From the NCBI RefSeq assembly GCF_902364365.1, contig NZ_CABJDN010000004.1, forward strand, positions 266,705 through 330,704: 64,000 nucleotides of DNA, in the 5' to 3' direction. Below the pieces are notes generated by a model, which did not search any database, was not told the DNA's origin, and worked only from the letters and a program-made list of their open reading frames with translations. Below, piece after piece: positions 16,011 to 23,968 of the stretch (its first letter is position 1; every line of letters starts with the position of its first letter). This DNA is from Bacteroides intestinalis (lineage in GTDB: Bacteria > Bacteroidota > Bacteroidia > Bacteroidales > Bacteroidaceae). A program made the translations under genes and the position numbers.

Positions 16011-17387
16011 CTATAGACTTAGATTATCATCATCTTCTTCTTCATCTTCATCAGGATCATCTGGTTCTTCATCCTGACCATAAATATCTCCAGTCGGATC
16101 ATTTAGGGGACTATCTGGCCCATCTGGGTCGTGAAGAATATTCGGATCGGGTTCCGGGTCGTGATGACTGCCGAATCCGAAAAGACTCTTCATGGCTGAA
16201 ACGAAAGATTCCCTGTCAAAATGATCCTGACCGAGAGTTTGGGTATTTCCTAATACTTGTTTATACTTAGCGCTGTAAGCTTCATAACTAATTTCGTTTC
16301 CGTTATCATCGTGTCCGATAGAGTTAAGATGTCCTTCGCTATAGTGGGCTGCAGCTGCCATTGGCATTGGGTATATTTCATCCGGTTGCAGAGGAAGGCT
16401 GTTTGCATCGACATATTGTTCAAATGCAAAGTTGGAAGGAATCATTCTTCCATTGATTTCGTCATATTGTAAAGGAGCCGGCGTCGTTGTTGTTACCATG
16501 AAACAGTTAGAGTCTTCCCAGGCGTCCATAAATTCATTGAGAGAATATTCGATACGTAAATCGCCTGCTCCAGGATCTGTGAGAATGATTGTAACATCCT
16601 CCGGATCATTGGGGTTTACATCTACACCGGCAACTACCAGCGCATGATTAGGAGTGTCGCCCTCGAAAATATCTCTGAAAAATTCTTTTGTCTGTTTAAA
16701 AATACTGCCTTCACGATCTGCCCATAATTCATTGGCATCCACACCAACAATAATACGATGTCCCTGAGCAAGTTCATTTACCAAATCGTATACTGTACAA
16801 TCGATATCTTGGCGAACACCAATTCCACAGGCCTCCAAGAGGCATCCGATATATTGCATAGGAGTACCACCACCATCACTGGGATCATACCATCCTTGTT
16901 CTGTTGCGAAATGTTTAAGTTCATCCTGTGACACATCAATGCCATAGTCGCGTAAGATAATTTGCTGACTGCGTATTGCACAGGTTCCTTCGTTGCCTTG
17001 AAAAATTAGTGGATCGAAAGTAGTTTCGGAACCATTTCCTCTGTCTCCAAAAATTTTATGGGCTGCACTTGCTCCTAAGTTGCTGTGGCTGACCCCGTCA
17101 TTGCCATTGTTAAGTAAGTCTTCCATGTTAAATATCTGTTTAAATGTTTCTATTTCTTCAATTTCTGATTCTGATAAATCATTCGCTAATAAATCCTCAA
17201 TCGTTTCAGAAGAATAGTCTGGTGTGGTGTTTACTTCATCAGCCAATGCTGCTAAATCGGAATTATTGGCCAATATCTGTTCCACTTGCAATTCCTCTTC
17301 TATTGACAGGTTACCTTCAAGGTAGGCACCCAGCATTTCTTCTGAACTACCAAAACTATCGAAGATTAAAGATGTGTTGTCTATCAT
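16011..17387 (-). CDS. Anti-sigma-like / C39-type cysteine peptidase fusion
   Basis: The 458-aa protein has no signal peptide. Residues 13-52 (EEMLGAYLEGNLSIEEEL, then VEQIL...DLAALADEVN) look like the N-terminal sigma-binding region of anti-sigma factors, but without zinc-binding His/Cys. Residues about 125-300 match a C39/papain-like peptidase: FQGNEGTC with oxyanion Gln130 and nucleophile Cys136, NHALVV with His248, and LTDPG with Asp271, so all four catalytic positions are present. The C-terminus (about 400-458) is extremely acidic and proline/aspartate-rich. The gene overlaps the sigma-factor stop as ATGA. I infer an anti-sigma factor coupled to, or controlled by, proteolysis; the substrate is unknown. 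Confidence 0.7.
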   Translation of the reverse strand: MIDNTSLIFDSFGSSEEMLGAYLEGNLSIEEELQVEQILANNSDLAALADEVNTTPDYSSETIEDLLANDLSESEIEEIETFKQIFNMEDLLNNGNDGVSHSNLGASAAHKIFGDRGNGSETTFDPLIFQGNEGTCAIRSQQIILRDYGIDVSQDELKHFATEQGWYDPSDGGGTPMQYIGCLLEACGIGVRQDIDCTVYDLVNELAQGHRIIVGVDANELWADREGSIFKQTKEFFRDIFEGDTPNHALVVAGVDVNPNDPEDVTIILTDPGAGDLRIEYSLNEFMDAWEDSNCFMVTTTTPAPLQYDEINGRMIPSNFAFEQYVDANSLPLQPDEIYPMPMAAAAHYSEGHLNSIGHDDNGNEISYEAYSAKYKQVLGNTQTLGQDHFDRESFVSAMKSLFGFGSHHDPEPDPNILHDPDGPDSPLNDPTGDIYGQDEEPDDPDEDEEEDDDNLSL

Positions 17388-17974
17388 AACAATCCCTCCT
17401 TTCTGAGCACGTTTATTAGCTGCTTTTTAGCCAACTTATGCTTGTTGTAATAATTTGCCATTGTCATTTCTAGAATTTCTGCAGTCTCTTCGTTAGTCTT
17501 TCCTTCCAAGTAACGCAGACGGATGAGTTGACTATAACGTCGATGATGCATTTGCGACAGTACGGTCTCGACGTCCATTGCGTTGATTGAAGTTAAATCT
17601 ATATCCAAAGAGTCACTACCAGACAATAATCTATCATCTATCCCGAAATTTTCTTCACCAGATGTTTCTATCCTCTTCTTATAAAGGTGTCTACAATGGT
17701 TTTCGGCTACAAGTTTCAGCCACATTGTAAGTGTACAACGTAGTCCGAAATCAGAAAGTGGACTACGGTTATTCTCTTTCTTGGGTGTTATAATGAGAAC
17801 GTAGATTTCGTTGATAAATTCTATACATTCATTGCAATCGGTATAATACTTATTGAATATGGCCTTGAAAAGGGGATAACAATCTTTATAGAGATAATTG
17901 AAAGTGATTTCCTTATCTCTGTTAAGAATAGCTTGTACTATTTCTTGGTCGCTATATGGAGCATATCTTACCAT
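17384..17974 (-). CDS. ECF-like sigma factor heading the GTPase/chaperone operon
   Basis: The 196-aa protein has sigma region 2 (ITFNYLYKDCYPLFKAIF ... CIEFINEIYVLI ... MWLKLVAENHCRHLYKKR) and region 4 (VLSQMHHRRYSQLIRLRYLE, then GKTNEETAEILEMTMANYYN, then KHKLAKKQLINVL), a helix-turn-helix typical of sigma-70/ECF proteins. The conserved region-2 acidic stretch is weaker than usual, so it is a divergent member. It is the first gene of the run, and the next gene has an anti-sigma-like N-terminus and overlaps it by 4 bp, the standard sigma/anti-sigma arrangement. Its own promoter (18110-18140) is of the housekeeping type. Confidence 0.85.
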   Translation of the reverse strand: MVRYAPYSDQEIVQAILNRDKEITFNYLYKDCYPLFKAIFNKYYTDCNECIEFINEIYVLIITPKKENNRSPLSDFGLRCTLTMWLKLVAENHCRHLYKKRIETSGEENFGIDDRLLSGSDSLDIDLTSINAMDVETVLSQMHHRRYSQLIRLRYLEGKTNEETAEILEMTMANYYNKHKLAKKQLINVLRKEGLL

Positions 17975-18109
17975 TATTATTTTATCCTTTCCTATCGTTT
18001 AAGACTGATTTCTTTATAATATAATGTCTATTAATGATTTTATCATGTCACAATCTTGAGGCTTGAATGAGATGAATAATGTGAATAATAATCATATTAT
18101 TTTTATGTT

Positions 18110-18140
18110 CAAAAGTACCTAATAATAACTCAAATACAAA
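18110..18140 (-). promoter_or_regulatory. Consensus promoter of the sigma/GTPase/chaperone operon
   Basis: On the minus strand TTTG (18137-18140), 19 bp, then TACTTTTG (18110-18117) match the Bacteroides TTTG-N19-TAnnTTTG consensus exactly. The untranslated leader to the ATG at 17974 would be about 125 bases. A housekeeping-type promoter suggests basal expression, with the sigma factor kept silent by the anti-sigma domain. The rest of the 640-bp intergenic region 17975-18614 holds the repeat array at 18374-18443 and the kinase promoter. Confidence 0.7.
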
Positions 18141-18373
18141 TCATGATTTAAATACAAAATGGTTTAAATCGCGATATTGTGGAGTATTAGGTCTAAAAAG
18201 AGGATTATCCTGATATTTTTAATTTGGTGTTAAAAAGAGTACTATGTAATTGAGTGAGCTATTATTGAGAGATAACAAGTAATGGCATTCTTTTTGTATT
18301 AGTAATAATATTGCATATGCATAACTTTTATGTGCTACGTTTGGATATTTGATTATCAGTTTCTTATAAAATA

Positions 18374-18443
18374 TTAATTCCTTGTCGACAAGAAATTAAT
18401 TTCCTGTTGACAAAAAGTTAACATCTTGTCGACAAACTCTTAA
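18374..18443. repeat. Four boxes at exact 22-bp period (candidate LytTR operator)
   Basis: TTAA cores lie at 18374, 18396, 18418 and 18440, exactly 22 bp apart. Between them are the palindromes TTGTCGACAA (18382-18391), a variant CTGTTGACAA (18404-18413) and TTGTCGACAA (18426-18435), also 22 bp apart. This is a phased tandem repeat of about 3 units in the divergent region between the sigma operon and the sensor kinase. LytTR-type regulators are known to bind direct repeats about 21-22 bp apart, and a LytTR regulator is encoded at 20776-21528, so autoregulation is likely. A near-consensus -7 element (GATGTTTG, 18458-18465) follows the last box. Confidence 0.65.
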
Positions 18444-18546
18444 CTTCTTATATGTAAGATGTTTGCTGTTTTTATATTGTTTTACAAATTGTATTAGATA
18501 TTCTTTGTTTTCCAGATACGTCTATAAAAATTCTATTTAATATTCT

Positions 18547-18574
18547 TTTGTCTCATAAAAAAAACTTATGTTTG
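18547..18574 (+). promoter_or_regulatory. Promoter candidate of the sensor-kinase gene
   Basis: TATGTTTG (18567-18574) matches the TAnnTTTG -7 box; TTTG (18547-18550) lies upstream with 16 bp spacing, shorter than the usual 19. The start site would be about 35 bases before the ATG at 18615. An alternative is GATGTTTG at 18458-18465, closer to the repeat array. Confidence 0.5.
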
Positions 18575-18614
18575 CAAAGGTCTTGACAATAACGTATCTA
18601 TTAATTATGTATTT

Positions 18615-20648
18615 ATGCAAAAGAGGGGGAAGAGGCAAGTAAGAGTCATCCTGTTTTTGATGGGAATACTAATAATATGGAATGCATGCACACCTCAGGA
18701 GCAAAAAGAGGTAAATCCTGAAATGCAAGCATTCGAAGCATTCTTCACAGCAAATGGAGATTCCGTATCTATTGCCCCTCGGAAAGTACGTACACAAGCA
18801 TTGCAAAAAATGCGAGAAATTAAAGACAGTCTGGTACGTTATAACTATCTGATTGTGGCTTCTAAGACTTGTATGATGTCTTCTGATATGGATTCTGCCC
18901 GGCTCTTAATACAACAAATCGAAGATTTCACAGAAAGACAGCCGTTCTCTCTGCAGTTGGCAGATTTACAGTCTGATTGTTTTAATATGAAGGGGAATGT
19001 CTATGCGCGTACAGGGCATATGGATTCTGCAGAAGTTTATTTCCGAAAAGCTTATGAACTACGGATGCATGGCACTAAAATAGAAGTTGTACCTGATATT
19101 CTGATGAATCTGGCTGATGCTACTAACCGTTTAGGTAAATTGGACGTGGGAGCGGCATGGTACAGGAGAGCACTGTTATTGTGCGATTCACTAAATATCA
19201 CTTCTACAAAGAAACCGCCGATTTATTATGGATTAGCACAGATATATGTGGCTTTGCGTGATTTTGAGCAATGTGATTATTATTATAATCTTGCGGCCAG
19301 AAGCTATGAGGACATGTTGCCTTTTGAGAAGCATTTCTATCTGAACAACCGCGGGACTTCTTATTATTATCGGGGAGATTATGAAACGGCTATCGATTAT
19401 TTCCGAAAAGTTACTGATCTTGTTGAAGGTTATCCCGATATGGTTTTCGAGTTGAACTTGGGTTGGTTGAATCTGGGAGATTGCTTTTTGCAAGTGGATG
19501 AGCCCGATTCTGCAGCTAAATATATCAACAAGTGCCAACCTTTTTTTGAGAAAACAGGAATAACAACTGCACTTTATTATATTGATACACAGAAAATAAA
19601 ATTGGCACTTATTCAGAAAGACTTGCCTAAAGCTTGGCGTATTTTATCAGAAAGCATAACTTCACCGGATGTTGATCCAGATATGGTGAACATACGCAAT
19701 AAGTATCTGCAGCAATATTATGAAGAAACGGGAGATTATCGGAAGGCATATTTTTATTTGAAAGAAAATAATCGGATGGATGATTCTATCCGTAATGAGC
19801 GTGTAGAGATGCGTACGGCTGATCTGGCCTTGCGTTACCAGCAGGATTCTACCGTGATGGCGCAAAAAGTTTTTATCCGGGAAAAGGAGAATGAAGTTCT
19901 TGAACTTCGGCAGATGGAGACCTTATGGATTGCCCTTACCACTATTACCTTACTGGTGGTTGTTTTTGTCTATCTGTACAGTAAGAAGAAGCGTGCGTTA
20001 TTGTTAGCTCAAAACCGTCGTACAGTTTCTTCACTCCGTTTGGAAAATATCCGTAACCGCTTATCTCCTCATTTCATCTTTAACGTACTTAATCAGGAAA
20101 TGGCAGGAAGGAAAGCGGAAGAGAAGCAGGAACTATCTTCCTTGGTCAAACTGATGCGGCGTAATTTGGAACTGGCTGAGCAATTATGTGTCACTTTAGC
20201 GGAAGAACTGGATTTTGTGAAAACCTATATCGATTTGGAGCGTCGCTCATTAGGGATAACTTTCCATCCGATGATAGAGATTGGTGAAGGTGTGAATCCT
20301 GAGCAAGTTCAGCTGCCTTCTATGTTGATACAGATTCCTGTAGAAAATGCGGTGAAGCATGCTCTGAAAGAGAAGGAAGGAGAAAGAAATTTGTGGATTA
20401 TTATTGCTCGCCAAGCCAATGGAATTTCTATTCAAATCAGGGATAATGGTGGAGGTTATCGTCCAAATAGCCGGAACAGGGGAACTGGTACAGGTATGAA
20501 AGTTATTATGCAAACAATTCAGATATTGAATATGAAAAATAAGGAAACAATAGATGTAGCTATACATAATGTTTCTTTATCCAATGGTGAAATTGGATGT
20601 GAAGTCACTTTCCTACTGCCGGATAAGTATGATTATAGGATTAAATAA
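18615..20648 (+). CDS. LytS-type sensor histidine kinase with TPR sensor domain
   Basis: The 677-aa protein starts with a lipoprotein-like signal (LFLMGILIIWNAC, Cys at about 26). About 370 residues of TPR-like helical repeats follow (for example GNVYARTGHMDSAEVYFRKA, RGDYETAIDYFRKV), then a membrane helix near 440-460 (LWIALTTITLLVVVFVYLYS). The cytoplasmic part is a His_kinase domain with the phospho-acceptor H486 in LSPHFIFNVLN and a HATPase domain (PVENAVKHAL N-box, IRDNGGGY). This layout is common in Bacteroidota for kinases paired with LytTR regulators. It lies 127 bp upstream of its cognate regulator. A lipid anchor plus a later membrane helix would place the TPR part in the periplasm. 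Its ligand is unknown. Confidence 0.9.
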   Translation: MQKRGKRQVRVILFLMGILIIWNACTPQEQKEVNPEMQAFEAFFTANGDSVSIAPRKVRTQALQKMREIKDSLVRYNYLIVASKTCMMSSDMDSARLLIQQIEDFTERQPFSLQLADLQSDCFNMKGNVYARTGHMDSAEVYFRKAYELRMHGTKIEVVPDILMNLADATNRLGKLDVGAAWYRRALLLCDSLNITSTKKPPIYYGLAQIYVALRDFEQCDYYYNLAARSYEDMLPFEKHFYLNNRGTSYYYRGDYETAIDYFRKVTDLVEGYPDMVFELNLGWLNLGDCFLQVDEPDSAAKYINKCQPFFEKTGITTALYYIDTQKIKLALIQKDLPKAWRILSESITSPDVDPDMVNIRNKYLQQYYEETGDYRKAYFYLKENNRMDDSIRNERVEMRTADLALRYQQDSTVMAQKVFIREKENEVLELRQMETLWIALTTITLLVVVFVYLYSKKKRALLLAQNRRTVSSLRLENIRNRLSPHFIFNVLNQEMAGRKAEEKQELSSLVKLMRRNLELAEQLCVTLAEELDFVKTYIDLERRSLGITFHPMIEIGEGVNPEQVQLPSMLIQIPVENAVKHALKEKEGERNLWIIIARQANGISIQIRDNGGGYRPNSRNRGTGTGMKVIMQTIQILNMKNKETIDVAIHNVSLSNGEIGCEVTFLLPDKYDYRIK

Positions 20649-20775
20649 TAATGTTTAATCTCGTTTTTAGCAAGGATAGGACGAATAATCACCGGATAAT
20701 CTATAAAATCACTTTGAGGGTTTTGCCTGAAAACAATATAATCTCTACATTCGTCAAAAGATACATGAAATAGAC

Positions 20776-21528
20776 ATGGATAGATATAAAGTTATAATAG
20801 TTGACGATGATGATGTGGCACTCGAGAATTTGACTTTCGAGTTAAGTAAAGATGTGCGTTTTTCTTTGGAAAAGACAGCCCGGAATGGTAAGCAAGCCAA
20901 AAAAGTGATTGCTAAGATACAACCTGATTTGCTTTTTCTGGATGTGGAAATGCCGGATATGACGGGTATGGAACTGCTGGAGGATATTCGGGATGATGTT
21001 TCGTGGAATATGCGGGTTGTTTTTTATACAGCTTACGACAAATATATGATACAGGCCATTCGTGAATCTGCGTTTGACTATTTATTAAAACCTTTCGAAG
21101 AGCAAGAATTGAAAGATATATTGGCACGTTTTGTGAAACAGGCTGAGGCGAGACAAAAAGCGGCATTACCTATGAGAATGCCACTGCATAGTGGACAAAC
21201 GTTCATTGTATTTACTCCGACAAATGATATGCGTGCATTGCGTTCTGCTGAAATTGGTTTTTTCCGGTATTGTTCCGATCGCAGGCAGTGGGAAGTGGTG
21301 CTTAATAATCAGCCGCCGTTGGTCTTGCGCCGTGGAATGACTGCTGAACAGATAATTCAGTACTCGCCTTGTTTTGTCCAGATACATCAGTCCTATATTA
21401 TTAATATTGATTATCTGATGATTATTAAAGATAACAAATGTATATTGTATCCTCCTTTTGATAAGATAACGGAACTTTTAGTCTCAAGAAAGCATAAGAA
21501 GGAACTACAAGACAGATATTGTTTGTAA
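20776..21528 (+). CDS. LytTR-family response regulator
   Basis: The 250-aa protein has a receiver domain (VIIVDDDDVAL acidic pocket; phospho-acceptor D56 in LLFLDVEMP; switch residues in FYTAYDKY; K in LLKPFEEQ) and a C-terminal LytTR DNA-binding domain from about residue 145 (EIGFFRYCSDRRQWEVVL ... FVQIHQSYIINIDYL ... ELLVSRKHKKEL). It is the partner of the kinase at 18615-20648. LytTR proteins contact two direct repeats about 21-22 bp apart, which fits the phased boxes at 18374-18443. A strong terminator follows at 21580-21616. Confidence 0.9.
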   Translation: MDRYKVIIVDDDDVALENLTFELSKDVRFSLEKTARNGKQAKKVIAKIQPDLLFLDVEMPDMTGMELLEDIRDDVSWNMRVVFYTAYDKYMIQAIRESAFDYLLKPFEEQELKDILARFVKQAEARQKAALPMRMPLHSGQTFIVFTPTNDMRALRSAEIGFFRYCSDRRQWEVVLNNQPPLVLRRGMTAEQIIQYSPCFVQIHQSYIINIDYLMIIKDNKCILYPPFDKITELLVSRKHKKELQDRYCL

Positions 21529-21579
21529 ATGAAATATATATTGGTTAGGGAGTCGGCACTTAAATAGTGTTGACAAAGG

Positions 21580-21616
21580 AAAGAGGGCGCTAAACGTAAT
21601 ATTCAGCGCCCTCTTT
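21580..21616. terminator. Strong intrinsic terminator, probably bidirectional
   Basis: AAAGAGGGCGCT (21580-21591) pairs perfectly with AGCGCCCTCTTT (21605-21616) around a 13-base loop. The stem is GC-rich with T and A runs at its ends. It ends the LytTR regulator transcript and lies just past the stop of the minus-strand gene at 21667. Confidence 0.85.
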
Positions 21617-21666
21617 TACAATTTATTTATTAATCAAAAAGGATATTCCTAATTATCGACATGAAA

Positions 21667-22020
21667 TTATTTCATTTCGATACCCTTGTTCTGCAAAGTG
21701 ACATTCAATACTCTTGCATATTCAGCATATTGTTTGTCAGTCAGTGCTTTTTTCATCAACTTCAAGTTTCCATAAACTGCATTGTGAAGTTTCTTTTTCT
21801 GATCCTTCTTGGCAGTTGTAGCGCGTTCCATCTGTGTAGAGAAGTAATTGCAAATGTTTGCTACTTCTTCATGCTGGTCAGCGGATAAATTCAAATATTT
21901 ACTCAACTTGGTTACGTTGATGTTACCATCCCATTTTGCAGTTGTAGGTTGATTTCCTGCTGCAAATGTCGTAGCAGTCAGGCAGACTACTGCCATTAAT
22001 GTTAATCCTAAACGTTTCAT
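21667..22020 (-). CDS. Small secreted helical protein (Spy/CpxP-like size and layout)
   Basis: The 117-aa protein has a signal peptide (MKRLGLTLMAVVCLTATTFA, cleavage near FAA/G). The mature ~95 residues are helical, with LNLSADQHEEVANICNYFST and ALTDKQYAEYARVLNVTL, which recall the L-T/S-x-x-Q repeats of Spy/CpxP periplasmic proteins, though the full motif pair is not exact. A periplasmic role is likely; a chaperone or stress function would be inference. It has its own consensus promoter and a palindrome in its leader. Confidence 0.7.
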   Translation of the reverse strand: MKRLGLTLMAVVCLTATTFAAGNQPTTAKWDGNINVTKLSKYLNLSADQHEEVANICNYFSTQMERATTAKKDQKKKLHNAVYGNLKLMKKALTDKQYAEYARVLNVTLQNKGIEMK

Positions 22021-22093
22021 AATACCTACTTTTAATTTGTTATACCTAAAAACAATTCTAACTCTAAAAATCTAATACCTATTGAAAACAGCT

Positions 22094-22154
22094 CTAAGCG
22101 CTTAGCTTTTTCTTTTTACCTGTGCAAATATAGGAATATGTTTTATAACACAAA
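22094..22154 (-). promoter_or_regulatory. Promoter and leader palindrome of the small secreted protein
   Basis: On the minus strand TTTG (22151-22154), 18 bp, then TATATTTG (22125-22132) match the Bacteroides consensus. Downstream, in the predicted leader, is a perfect 12-bp palindrome CTAAGCGCTTAG (22094-22105) that could be an operator or small hairpin. The remainder of the 325-bp gap (22155-22345) shows nothing I can assign, except that 22323-22345 holds the alternative-frame end of the lipoprotein gene. Confidence 0.65.
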
Positions 22155-22345
22155 AACGAAAAAGAAAGAAAGTGCTGTTTAGATGACTATTTCTTGATGT
22201 AGATCAATTATATGGTGTTATTTTGATTGTTTGAGGCGTTTTTTGTAATATGAATGTAATATGGTTATCGTACACGGTCGATCAGAATGATAGTGGATGC
22301 TTTGCGTGGAATGTATAATGGGCTATCGGGCGGACATGAGTATAT

Positions 22346-22825
22346 TCAGCTTCTGGCTGATTTCTTCAACAATTTCACGGGTGGCAAGTGACAGACATTC
22401 TGCCTGACTTTTACCTCCAGGCGATATACAGAGTCAGCGGGAACTTGATTGTCTTTGTTATCTATTAATTGGAAGCAGGTACTACTATTACATTCGGTTA
22501 ATAATGCATCCGTGAGGAATTCACGATAAAGTTGGCTGAGAGAATGCTCACCCAGCCGTGTGCGGAAGCGATCCTGTTGCCTATTAAAGATAATCAGTGG
22601 AATGAAGAAACCACCTTTCCGCTTGATAGTGCTGTAATAATCAGTGTTGGAGTAATCTATAAAATCCAGATAGATGCTGTCTTTGACTTTGCCGGTATAT
22701 TCTTGCGAAATAAGCTCATAGAAAAGATTGCTACGCATGCCATTCAATTCTTTCTGCATGCTGCGCGAACTTCGGCAGGAACAGAAAGACACGGCTATTA
22801 ACAAGAGAAGAATATAATGCTTCAT
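22346..22825 (-). CDS. Lipoprotein, probably frameshifted near its C-terminus
   Basis: The 159-aa frame starts with a lipoprotein signal (MKHYILLLLIAVSFCSC). The C-terminal ~20 residues (VRQNVCHLPPVKLLKKSARS) are poorly protein-like. In the -1 frame the same DNA reads SPGGKSQAECLSLATREI then VEEISQKLNILMSAR and stops at 22323, a plausible helical end. The change of frame falls near 22414-22430, so a one-base indel (true mutation or sequence error) is likely and the intended protein is a little longer. It is the last gene of the FecR/TonB/DUF4249 operon, 9 bp after DUF4249. The family is not recognised. Confidence 0.6.
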   Translation of the reverse strand: MKHYILLLLIAVSFCSCRSSRSMQKELNGMRSNLFYELISQEYTGKVKDSIYLDFIDYSNTDYYSTIKRKGGFFIPLIIFNRQQDRFRTRLGEHSLSQLYREFLTDALLTECNSSTCFQLIDNKDNQVPADSVYRLEVKVRQNVCHLPPVKLLKKSARS

Positions 22826-22834
22826 GGTATAATC

Positions 22835-23929
22835 TTATTGAGTATATGGTGGTAAGTTTTCATTGTCAATAATCTCATCAGGCAGCTGCATTGTCATTCT
22901 TGTTTCCGAACTGATTCCTACAAATCCGAGCCCACCTTTTACATTGCTTGGTATGATAATAGGTTCCATGAGTGCTTCCTCATAATTCCCCGATTCCAGA
23001 GTGTTTAGGGCTTTTAAATAGCGGAATTCAGCTTCACTGATACTGAGCAGGCGAATGGTGATATTTATAGAGCGGCGGGTGACGTTATAAAGCCACGAGT
23101 TGTAATTATGATAAAGTTGAGTATAAACCTTCAAAGTACAGGTAGCACCAGAAAAGCGGTCATCGGTGAAGACATTATATTTATTTTCAATGTAACTACC
23201 GAATAAATCATCTTCATCATCTTCACTATTGCTGGGATTTCCATCTGTTAGTATCACATCTTCTCGATTGATGATATTTGTTTCCCTGGCATAGAGAACG
23301 GTATCTATGAGGCTTTCGTATTGTCCGTGAACAGTAATGTCATGCCATATGTCCAAGCGGTAGTAATTTTTCTCATCAGGGCGGTCTTGTAGAGTTACTT
23401 TAAACTGGCGATGGGTTTCCCATCCGCTGTACACTCTGATGGGGATGAGACATGTATCTATTTGGATGGAGTTTACCGGATGAGGAACGGTAACTTCGGC
23501 TGTTGTATGATATTTGCCTTTTTCAGCTATGGCCTCCAGACAAATATGTTCACCGGCTTTCAAAGGGGTAGTAATTCGGAATTTCTTGCGTTTTGCTATT
23601 TCAGGGAGATTATTGAGGGGGGCATTAGGATCGTAGACCATATCCAGGCTGCCAATAGGCTTGAGTGGGGGAAGTTCTTCCGCCTTTTCTACAAGCTTCC
23701 CGTTGACATATAGGTTTACAGTAGCTTCTTCTACGTGTGAGAGGCCATGTGTACCACTTAGGTTGAGATATACGTAGTTTTCCGGTTCTCCTGCATCAAG
23801 GAGGGCGTTCATAATGAGTTGTGGCTCACTGTGAGCTGGAGTATAGGGGATTTCATTCTCACAGGAGATTGAGAAGAGGATGATACCTATATATATAAGA
23901 AGGTGTAAAAAGCAAATTCTTGTTTTCAT
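22835..23929 (-). CDS. DUF4249 lipoprotein, partner of the TonB receptor
   Basis: From the ATG at 23929 the protein starts with a lipoprotein signal (MKTRICFLHLLIYIGIILFSISC). An in-frame ATG at 23965, 3 bp after the receptor stop, would add 12 polar residues. The body matches DUF4249: EPQLIMNALLDAGEPENYVYL, then an Ig-like domain with VNLYVNGKLVE and later LKVYTQLYHNYNSWLYN. DUF4249 proteins are regularly encoded next to TonB-dependent receptors with a carboxypeptidase-like domain and are thought to be surface accessory lipoproteins. Here it directly follows such a receptor. Confidence 0.85.
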   Translation of the reverse strand: MKTRICFLHLLIYIGIILFSISCENEIPYTPAHSEPQLIMNALLDAGEPENYVYLNLSGTHGLSHVEEATVNLYVNGKLVEKAEELPPLKPIGSLDMVYDPNAPLNNLPEIAKRKKFRITTPLKAGEHICLEAIAEKGKYHTTAEVTVPHPVNSIQIDTCLIPIRVYSGWETHRQFKVTLQDRPDEKNYYRLDIWHDITVHGQYESLIDTVLYARETNIINREDVILTDGNPSNSEDDEDDLFGSYIENKYNVFTDDRFSGATCTLKVYTQLYHNYNSWLYNVTRRSINITIRLLSISEAEFRYLKALNTLESGNYEEALMEPIIIPSNVKGGLGFVGISSETRMTMQLPDEIIDNENLPPYTQ

Positions 23930-23968
23930 TTTTTTGTTTCCGGTTCTATGGTTATTTGTTGTCATATC

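Noticed and set aside
2207..17974. Whole region as an integrated mobile island
   Set aside because: No integrase, transposase, tRNA end or direct-repeat boundaries were seen, and base composition does not look clearly different by eye. Mobility cannot be supported from this window.
18374..18443. Regular repeats considered as a small CRISPR array
   Set aside because: The period is 22 bp with the repeat and spacer together; spacers would be only about 12 bp and are similar to each other. No cas genes are near. It fits regulator binding boxes better.
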